Positions 56,400 through 64,000 of a stretch of 64,000 bases of DNA are shown here, one piece after another. Source of the stretch: Cladobotryum mycophilum (lineage: Eukaryota; Ascomycota; Sordariomycetes; Hypocreales; Hypocreaceae); assembly GCA_036429605.1 (NCBI GenBank), contig CM071591.1, positions 2,604,001-2,668,000 on the forward strand, written 5' to 3'. Position 1 is the stretch's first letter. Every line of letters begins with the position of its first letter. Below the pieces are notes generated by a model. The model saw nothing but the letters and a program-made list of their open reading frames with translations. It was not told the DNA's origin and ran no database searches. The translations under genes and the position numbers were made by a program.

Positions 56400-56846
56400 G
56401 ATTAGGGACGGTACATCAATGTCCTCCCCGGCGATACCAAGGTCCACTGCAAATGGAGCCCAGGACTGCAGGTCGAGAACCTATTCGAATGGTCAAAGCC
56501 TGTTTCTTAGATTGCGACTTATATGCAAAACCTGAACTGCCGATATGGCTTCATCACCACCGAGGCTAACCATCTGGTTTTCCGCCTCACGCTGCATGGT
56601 ATAGGCGAGGGCACAGCTAGCTCTCGCCCTCAGCGCGAAACGCGGAGCCACCAGAGAGTCATCTCCTCAGATTCCGCAGCGACGGATATTGTGATGATGG
56701 CGGCAAGCATGACCCCCAGCGAACAATCCTACAGAGAGGATAACCCAACCCAACGAGAAACCCATCCGTTGGAGTACGCCATCATCCCTTGGTCTCGCAA
56801 TGGGAAGCGGAATCTCACCATCCAATTGGCACCTTTCTGTCACTGA
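56400..56846 (+). pseudogene. PD-(D/E)XK-like nuclease, copy 1 (nonsense, truncated)
   Basis: Homologous to the intact gene at 58817-59875. Readable parts include INVLPGDTKVHCKW (the D-x-K catalytic segment), FEWSKPVS, then TAG at 56508-56510 exactly where the intact copy has the Gln of the QIATYM motif, then IATYM...CRYGFITTEAN and AIIPWSRNGKRNLTIQLA. The 5' half, including the conserved RPDW, is not recognisable upstream of 56400, and the 3' end terminates early at 56844-56846. The copy therefore lacks the first motif, carries a nonsense codon and is truncated. CAG to TAG is a C-to-T change in a CpA context. No restored product is given. Confidence 0.75.
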
Positions 56847-57098
56847 TAAAAGGGGTTGGGGGGTTCATAGAAACCAGATATAGAAATTGCTAGAGGAATT
56901 AGAAATTGTAGAAAGATGGTGAATTTCTAGAAACCTGGGAGATGCAGTAAGATGTGGACAACATTTGGAACCAGATAAAGCGAGTCGAGTAACAATCTAT
57001 TACCGTGCCCGTTTGATTCATTCAAACAATAAACAACATGCTGCCAGTCCGATAGTTTCTTCTCACCTATTATAGTAATTAGTAGTAACATCCCATGC

Positions 57099-58135
57099 TT
57101 ATTTTTCATCTTCATCAGACTCTACAGATTCCGCGTCCTGTGAATCCGATTCCTCCGAGGGCTTTACTGGCGGCTCAAATAAGTCCAGATTCAGCTGCCT
57201 GCGTGCCTCCCGGTCCCGACGATAGCTATTTCTGGTCCATCCGTCACCCCAGGGCGTGACGAGTTCCGAGTAATCAACCAGCATGCTGCTCTTCCAATTC
57301 TGATGGCGCGGCGAGCCGCCAAAGTCGAACCCCGCCCTCTTGAAGAAATCCATTTGCGTTTGTATGGGCTCGATGCTATTTTCGCCTTCGGGGATAAACT
57401 CATACACTATGCCGTAGTATTCTTTGCCCTCTTCCATCCCTCGCTCGTACTTGCCAACTCTGGTCCACGGGGGATACCGATCTCCGCTCAGTTGTACCAC
57501 CTCTTTACAGCTAAGCTTAACCCACCCGAAGCACTTCTTGAAGCGCGGGATAGAGGCGGCCGTTAATGGGATGACCCCTGGGACCTTGCGTAGAACCTGC
57601 TTGCGGCGACCTTGATCGGAGAAGGCAATGAGGTTCTCAATGGCATCCTCGCGCTCTTTGGGGTCACCGTGGATCCAAATGCCTGCCTCATCGGTTGCCT
57701 TTTCCGCAGCGGCCTCAATTGCCTGAAGAATAGCGGCGTTCTGGCATTCGCGGTGAAACCCCCAGTAGTTCATTCTAGGTGGCTCATTGTCCCAAAACTA
57801 AGGCCCATCAATATCGGCATTTGAGTCTCCGGGTTTGATTTGCTACTTTGTATACTCACCATCTTTATAGCATACTCGTCGCGGTCACTAGTACGGAACC
57901 TCCAGGCGCAGCCGTCCATGCCATCATCGAGAAACTTCCATCTGCCTTTAGTATCGACAAGATTGAAAGGGCATTTTCGCAGCAGTGGTCGGCGGAACTG
58001 CTCCCAGTCAGTCTTGGAAGGGCCAACGAGAAGCTCTTCACTGAAGCAGGGTTGCTGCTTGAGCCTCATGGACCTTTCGAGGATTTGGACTAAGCCGATA
58101 TCACAGTGAGAAGGTAATTTCAACTGTTGCGACAT
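57099..58135 (-). CDS. FTA2-like pseudokinase, copy 2
   Basis: Paralog of 54617-55704. Exons 57860-58135 and 57099-57797 sum to 975 nt, 324 residues (345 if translation starts at the in-frame ATG at 58198). Conserved: CAWRFRTSDRDEYAIKM (kinase-like beta3 Lys), FWDNEPP, WGFHRECQNAAILQAIEAAAEKAT, GIWIHGDPK, IPRFKKCFGWVKLSCKE, IVYEFIPEGEN and MLVDYSELV. As in copy 1, the catalytic-loop Asp is absent (GSPRHQNW). The C-terminus is acidic. Same intron position as copy 1. Next to it and transcribed away is the intact nuclease-like gene; start codons are 681 bp apart. Confidence 0.8.
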
Positions 58136-58816
58136 GGTGTCTAGGTAGGTAGACGAATTTCCTTCCACACAGACAAAGATGGGCGGTGTTGAGAGCAATG
58201 TCGGAGCTGGGTCAGGGAAGTATGGATATGAGAAGTGAATAGTGAGGATCTCTTGTTTGTCGCGTGCCTATTCTTTAGGGGTGGAAGAGGTACCCTTATT
58301 TAGTTTTTGCAGACGCTGTTTTTATATGATTCGTAATGTTTTGACAAGGGATGGGAAGATTGAAGATGCCTAGTGGTGTGAGATGAAGCGTTCTGCTACG
58401 AGTTGAGCTGAGTCAGGAGGGCGTTCAAGGCAACAGCCACCTTGGGAGGTCAGTAGGTACGTACACACTGTACCCAGCTGTTACTTCGCAGGATCACAGG
58501 GCGCTTAGGGGGTGCATGGCGCACGTCTCACAGCCCACAGCTCATGGTTCACGGCTCATGGTTCACAGTTCATGGTGCACAGCGCATAGTGCACGGCGCA
58601 TGGCCCACACTGGAGGCTCATCGTAACCGGCAAGGCGGTTAATTCAGTATCAACGTCTTTTTACTTACCTACCTATTATTACAGATCGAGACTCGTATAA
58701 ATACTATGGCACAAGGAAGATTCAATAGATGTAGAAACAATATGTATAAATCAAACTAAAATAAATAATAACCCATTCATTCCGAATCCCATTCAAGCAA
58801 CTGCGTCTGTTTCATC
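58136..58816. promoter_or_regulatory. Divergent promoter region of FTA2-like copy 2 and nuclease-like gene
   Basis: 681 bp between two head-to-head start codons, including a 14-bp minisatellite (58522-58605). TATAAATA near 58697-58704 could be a TATA element of the nuclease-like gene. Confidence 0.45.
58522..58605. repeat. 14-bp minisatellite, six units
   Basis: Six tandem 14-bp units of the type CAC(A/G)GCTCATGGTT, diverged from one another. Located midway between the two divergent genes. Confidence 0.8.
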
Positions 58817-59875
58817 ATGTCGACGACAACGCTCGGAGAAGCACTTACACGAGAACTTCCCACAGTCGACTCTAGCTCAATTAAGCCCGGAGGCAACACA
58901 ACCATTCGTGAATCTGTTGCCGTGGATGATTGGGTCAAATGGGATGAATTCAACTACCAGACCCTTTTCAACATGTACGGCAACCTCCTCAGCCTTCCGT
59001 GGCCGGATCCGCCAGAGCTGAACCCCATTCAGCCGTACGACCTCGAGGCCGTGAACGAGCACACGTTTGAAGACATTTTGGTCAAGTTCATCTTCCCGAC
59101 CATCAACACGGCACTCCAAGTCGTTGGTGATCCCGAGAGCGGCACGTTCCACATCGGCCGCGGAACCCGGTGCCAAAACGACAAGCTCAGGCCAGACTGG
59201 TCTCTGGTCTCCGGGGCGCGCCGAAACGACCAGACAACGTACATCAACCTGCTTCCCGGAGATAGCAAGGTGCACTGCAAATGGAGTCCGGAGCTGAAGC
59301 GCAAGAATTTCAACGAATGGGCAAAACCCGTCCGCCAAATCGCAACCTACATGGCCTGGTGGTCCTGTCGATACGGCTTCATCATCACCGAGGCCAACCT
59401 TGTCCTGTTTCGGATCGCGCGAGAGCTCGTCGGCGGCGGCCTGGGGAGCAGCCGTCCAAGACGCCATACATCGGTCCACTATAGGATGGCCTCTGCGGAT
59501 TCCGACATTTCCATGTTGACGGAAAGCTTGAGCCTTGGTGGGATGGATTTTGAAGATGATGATGCAGCGACTTGGGAGTATCTTCCGCCTCAATACGTGG
59601 CCATACCATGGACTCGTCACGGAAACGGCCAGCTCACAGCCCAAATGGCCCTATTTTATCTCAGTCTCATGGCCACTGGCGATAGATTCATCGCCTCCCG
59701 CTACCCGGCTTTGGATAGTTGGGCCAGGCGAGACAACCACTATATCCACAACACTTCTGGCCGTAGAACGTCTCGACTGCCTCAGGGTGCCGTCGTCGAG
59801 GAACCGGAACAAATCACAGGGCACTCATCCATTAGAAACGTTGATGGGAGTGGCTATGATACTCCAAGACCATAA
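58817..59875 (+). CDS. PD-(D/E)XK-like nuclease-type protein, copy 2 (intact)
   Basis: Intronless, 352 residues. The core has the layout of PD-(D/E)XK nucleases: Asp127 in RPDW, Asp149-x-Lys151 in LPGDSKVHCKW and Gln174 in QIATYM, followed by the hydrophobic strand CRYGFIITEANLVLFRI. This is an assignment by motif spacing, not by search. The N-terminal 95 residues contain aromatic and acidic segments (VDDWVKWDEFNYQTLF). The C-terminus has a conserved WEYLPPQYVAIPWTRHG block and a basic tail. Homologous to the pseudogene at 56400-56846, so the gene pair was duplicated. A DNA-directed hydrolase with the pseudokinase as partner is a hypothesis. The opposite strand shows a 255-codon shadow frame. 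Confidence 0.7.
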   Translation: MSTTTLGEALTRELPTVDSSSIKPGGNTTIRESVAVDDWVKWDEFNYQTLFNMYGNLLSLPWPDPPELNPIQPYDLEAVNEHTFEDILVKFIFPTINTALQVVGDPESGTFHIGRGTRCQNDKLRPDWSLVSGARRNDQTTYINLLPGDSKVHCKWSPELKRKNFNEWAKPVRQIATYMAWWSCRYGFIITEANLVLFRIARELVGGGLGSSRPRRHTSVHYRMASADSDISMLTESLSLGGMDFEDDDAATWEYLPPQYVAIPWTRHGNGQLTAQMALFYLSLMATGDRFIASRYPALDSWARRDNHYIHNTSGRRTSRLPQGAVVEEPEQITGHSSIRNVDGSGYDTPRP

Positions 59876-62201
59876 ATCATGGCATACCATATGGAGGATC
59901 TGACTAGGAGAATGACGCTCGCGAGACTTTTTTTGTCGCTGGTGCTGAAGCAACTTGGCATGTGACGAGGTGCGTAGGGAAACCACTAAATCGAATCAAT
60001 ATAAATGATGCCTATTCGAGTGTTTTTAAAGAAATTATCGCCTTCTTCTCCTCTCTCACCTTTCACTATCGTATGTGTAGGTAATTACCAGGTCTAAAAA
60101 AGTTGAATGCCCACTAGCTGCATATCATCACTTCGTTAGAAACTTGGAAGCCGATGGATGGGGATAGCAGTAATGGGAGCGAGATAGCTGCCTGTAGCTC
60201 ATGCTATACAATTCGCATGAAAGCTACGTCGTCCTAGACCTTCTCGGCAGCACACCAAGGCACATGGTTTCTGTAAAAAGCTGTTTCATACTTCACCTAT
60301 TAAAGAAACTACTCGACTTCACTTTGTATGAGACCTATCTTCCTATAGGCGCAACCTAGCATCGACCTGGTACAACCAGCTTTCTCTTTCTCTTTTTCTT
60401 GGCCAATATTTGATATATAACGGACGCTTGCCGGCTGCGGTACAACAAGATACCTAGAAAAGCACCACGTATACGGATGTACTCGTTTAGATACCAAACA
60501 CCTGGACCGACAACCCAGACTGGCGTCTACCCCACGGCCCATAAAACCACTTCTGTCGCATGGAATACGTGGCGCCAAGCATCGAGCATCCCATCCTGAC
60601 TTCCACTTGTCTTATGCAAAAGTAGCGCGTGATGCCTTCCCCCTGCCGACGACCCGATCGCGGCCTCGGTTTCTAGTAATTTAACAGTAGGGGCTATCTT
60701 CGCGCCGAAAAGTGTGCCGAAAAGAGCATATCAGCCGTCAGATAACGGTCGCTGCAACATCCTGTCGCATGTCAAGTGGGCCGACGTCCCGACGGGGTGT
60801 CGGCCTATTGATCGCTTGATGGCTATCTTCTAGGGGACCATGCACTACCTCAAGCCCCCATATATCTTCCAGGTGACTTCTTATGTATGTATGCCGTACA
60901 TGCTATAACCAGATCTCGAATTTGGTGCTGTTTAACGAACAAATCGAATGCCGCAGAGAAGGACAATGCTTAAAAATCAAGGCTGGGGATATCCGTACAG
61001 CCAAGTGCTCCCTCGCGTCTGCCGTACCCAGCATCGAACGTCGGTGCCGAAGAATTACCAAATGAAGCTCTAAGTCGCAGGGCGAGATGTCTCATCAATC
61101 GGAATTTCAGACGAGTCATGTACTGGACCCCTGGCAACATCCAGATTGCATCTCAAGCAGTCAGCTATAGGAACGCAAAGTCAAGAAACTTGGAACTTGT
61201 AGAAGCCGCAGAAACCAAGAACAGCAGGGGCAAAACAGCAAGAAACGTATTGAGTTCACTAAAGTAATCTATTCTGTCAGTGGCGATGCGATTCCCCTCG
61301 GCAAGGTAGCAGTGGTAACAACAAATTACGTAAGTCTTGTTTCCTTAGCTGTACGTACTGTGTACCCCTGAGATATGAACCAAGGGTCTGATAAATCAAC
61401 ATGCCCAGAGGTTGGATAGAGCGATCAAGCCCATGAAAACGCGTTTATTATTCCTTTTCTCGAATCTTTCGGTTTTCACCACCGGTTTATGATTCCTTGA
61501 TCAAGCCATGAAGCCATTCAGGCCCACTTCACCTGAAAGAATTTCCTTTGTCGACCCTTATCAATCGAGCCCCACGCTTGGCGCGGCCTGTCGGCGGCTT
61601 AGTCCGTATTGTCCCAAAATCATTCCCAACAGCAAAGCAACAGCTCCTGCCATTGTCTGAAGCCCAATTCCTTCTTCTCAAGTTGTAATGATAATAATAT
61701 TAGACGATCTCTGATGTCGGGTTGACCTTTTTTCCTCTCCAATAAATTATTCCCCTTTTTTCGAAATCGTCTTATCGAGAGTCGGTATTACTTCATACTT
61801 AGAACATGCAGTAGTTGCGCACTGGGCCGTCTAAGCTTTGACAGTAAGTCTTTTCTTAGCGTCTTATCGGCCAACCAGCTTTTGTAGAACCCGACCATCC
61901 ACGCCCGCCGATGGCTGCCATTCCTACCCGCGAAGATCATCTTGTAACGTAATCTCCTTCCTGTGGCAGTTATAACGAGGATCTGACGGTCCGACACCGG
62001 CTCCGGCTCCGTCAAGACCTTTGCTCAGGTGACCGAGGGCGAGATAACAGTAAGACAAGAAACACCCCCGCATCGAGTCGGTGTATCGCTCTTGACGTAT
62101 TTTTGACCAGCGAATGCCCACAGTATTGTTCCAATTCTCTTTGGAGAAGACCATCATAGCATCCAAACATCCAAACACCCACACATTCCTAGAGTAACAT
62201 C
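59876..62201. other. Intergenic region upstream of cysteine dioxygenase
   Basis: About 2.3 kb without any supported gene; short open frames only. No tRNA-like or repeat structure was recognised. Confidence 0.35.
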
Positions 62202-62967
62202 ATGGCAGTCACTGTTGCTTCCAGCCACATTGCCCTAAACGCCCACGATGGCGTCGGGGCCCATAAGCAGGACCGATTCGATCAACTCGTGCTAGCATTG
62301 AAGGAGGCGCTGGGTCCATCGTCTGGCTTAACCTCCGATGATGTCGATGTCGATTTCTTGACACGCCTGATGAAAGGCTATGATAGCTCCGATATGCAGT
62401 GGTCCAAGTATGCCTTTGGTGACAGAAGCAGAGGCTACACGCGAAACCTCGTCGACGACGGCAATGGCAAGAGCAATCTGGTGAGTGGCACCCTCAATAA
62501 GGAATATGCATCGTGATGGAACTAACCACCAGGCAGCTCGTACTCGTCTGGTCTCCAGGAAAAGGAAGCCCCATCCACGATCACGGCAACGCACACTGTT
62601 TGATGAAGATCCTGAAAGGAAATCTCACTGAGACTCGATACGACTTTCCACAGGAAGGGGAACCAGAGGGACCAATGAAGGTCATATCAGAAAAGAAATA
62701 TAAGGAAAATGCAGTAGCATATATGGCCGATGAGCTGGGTCTGCACCGTGTGACAAACCAAGGAAGCGACTTCGCTGTCTCTTTGCATCGTACGTCCCCG
62801 TAGTCCAAGAACACTTGTCCCCAGACTGACCAAAGAATCTTGCAGTATATACGCCTCCAAATGTTGCAAAGGAGGGATGTCACATCTTCGAAGAGAAGAC
62901 TGGACGTCGAAGCCATGTTGCAGGCTGTCTATACTACTCAGCGTATGGCCGGTTGCTGAAGCAGTAG
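62202..62967 (+). CDS. Cysteine dioxygenase
   Basis: Non-haem iron enzyme that oxidises cysteine to cysteine sulfinate, controlling cysteine pools. Exons 62202-62480, 62537-62789 and 62846-62967 give 654 nt, 217 residues. Cupin motif SPIHDHGNAHC supplies the first two His ligands (about residues 107 and 109) and the Cys (114) that forms the Cys-Tyr cofactor in active CDOs; GLHRVTN supplies the third His. The end reads CLYYSAYGRLLKQ. The acceptor at 62536 (AGGCAG) was chosen to keep LVLVWSPGKG. Together with the SSU1-like gene at 49050-50477, cysteine oxidation and sulfite export occur within 12 kb. Confidence 0.95.
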
Positions 62968-63878
62968 GGTGGTGATGCATTGCTGTGACTTTAACATTGC
63001 GACTTGGCGTTCAAGGGGATCTCGATTTCGTTTTCTGCATCTGTTAGTTTGGATTTCTTTCCCATGAAGAGCCCAGGATTTGTCATCGCTTGGGTATCAT
63101 CGACATGGTGTATGCATGGCCGTCCGAGAAGAAGGATTTATGCCGTTATTTTGTAATGATAGTATAGCAATTTTGGTACCGAATGAAACGTCCATATTCA
63201 CAGAACATGTCCGCATCGCTTTCGAGAACCAGATAAATGAAGTTGAAGGAGAAAGAAGAGAGGGTGAAATGTCGTTGCTCTTCAAGCCCTCAATGTGAAG
63301 GGCCATCGATTGCGTGATTTGGGCTATTCCTCAAATGGAACAGCTCTGGGCGCACCTGCCGACAAAGCGACCGGAAGTCGGTAGACCAATCAAACGAGCA
63401 AAGGGAGTATTGATTAGTCATCAGCGTACCAAAGGATTTTACTAGGAGATCGTTCCATATCGCCCTTGAACCTGCAGGAAAAGGGTGTCCAGGGGTAGAT
63501 AAAATGGTACTGCTAGAGAAAAAGGCTTCTAATGCGTGTCTCTGCAAGCCTAATCCATAGGTGATAGAAGTTATACTATAAAGAAATGCCCATAATGAAG
63601 CTCTTAATGAGCACTTCTGTGACGTCAACGCAATGATCTTCGTGTTTACACGCTAACACTCAACGCGAGACCTCAGCTTCGCTAGAGCGTGTCGGCCCGT
63701 AGGCACTACAGGTTACACCCATCAAGCCAGAAGGACAGGCAAGACTAAGAATAGTCACTCTCAGGCTTTAGCTTCTTCTTCTTCTTCTTCTTCCTTCTTA
63801 TAGGCCTGAGGCTTGTGCGAATTTAGAGGAAACTTGTGCAACCAAGTTCTGCATTTTGGTCGACCCTCATGTTCCGCA
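62968..63878. other. Intergenic region upstream of the last gene
   Basis: No supported gene. Contains (CTT)n/(TTC)n near 63773-63797. Probably promoter of the gene starting at 63879. Confidence 0.35.
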
Positions 63879-64000
63879 ATGCCTCGTCGTAAGCGTGCTG
63901 TAGAGGTTGTTGACCTCACAAGAGACTCATCAGATGAGCCCCCAAGCAAACGGGCTGCTGTTTCTTCATCTCAATCATCTCAGGCGCAATCTGGTGGTCC
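63879..64000 (+). CDS. Start of an unidentified gene (continues beyond window)
   Basis: An ATG at 63879 opens a frame to the window edge (40 codons). It begins MPRRKRAVEVVDLT, a basic stretch followed by VEVVDLT, which resembles a SUMO-interaction motif next to acidic and Ser-rich sequence (SSDEPPSKR). Such starts occur in SNF2/Rad5-type helicases and SUMO-linked nuclear proteins, but the visible part is too short to assign. A GT-rich frame without stop supports coding. Confidence 0.5.
   Translation, partial: MPRRKRAVEVVDLTRDSSDEPPSKRAAVSSSQSSQAQSGG

Noticed and set aside
58877..59644. 255-codon minus-strand frame inside the nuclease-like gene
   Set aside because: Complement of a conserved coding exon; no recognisable motif.
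1..64000. CRISPR array, rRNA, prokaryotic operon or viral signatures
   Set aside because: None seen; interrupted genes and microsatellites are fungal nuclear features.

Overview
The window is nuclear DNA of a filamentous ascomycete (Pezizomycotina, most likely Sordariomycetes). Genes carry several 50-90 bp GT-AG introns, some starting within the first 20 coding bases. The recognisable proteins have fungal or fungal-type signatures: Dad4 of the DASH complex, a KapC-type bZIP factor, Erg25, Nca2, Got1, Ssu1-type efflux, and FTA2-like and AcuF-like zinc-finger families. Species cannot be fixed from sequence alone.

Layout. 1-13 kb is housekeeping: the 5' three quarters of an SLH1/ASCC3 helicase (-), YKT6 (+), an unknown 657-residue disordered protein (-), profilin (+) and GOT1 (-). 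13.2-29.8 kb is an accessory island of fast-evolving paralogs: two DUF7580-like genes, three MDRSL-type genes with AcuF-like zinc fingers (one intact, two broken) and three shorter relatives. Much of it is arranged as head-to-head pairs. 30.7-50.5 kb is housekeeping again: IES6, DAD4 and ARP5 (two partners of one INO80 module on either side of a kinetochore gene), a kapC-like bZIP gene, a frameshifted amidohydrolase, pterin carbinolamine dehydratase, ERG25, NCA2 and a frameshifted SSU1-like sulfite pump. 53-60 kb is a second accessory island: a C2H2 regulator, then a tandemly duplicated divergent module of an FTA2-like pseudokinase and a PD-(D/E)XK-like nuclease. The nuclease is dead in one copy and apparently intact in the other. 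62.2-64 kb has cysteine dioxygenase and the first codons of another gene.

Most worth a second look: (1) the duplicated pseudokinase/nuclease pair at 54.6-59.9 kb, which pairs the two domain classes known from fungal selfish killer proteins; the decayed nuclease copy has a CAG-to-TAG stop at the conserved Gln; (2) the 13-30 kb paralog island, with repeated divergent pairing, a CAG-to-TAG nonsense change, frameshifts, an in-frame 93-bp internal duplication and short direct repeats flanking one pair. CAG-to-TAG changes in duplicated genes are what repeat-induced point mutation would produce, although two cases do not prove it.

Gene models were spliced by eye. Where exon lengths summed to an uninterrupted frame this is stated. 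No database search was possible.
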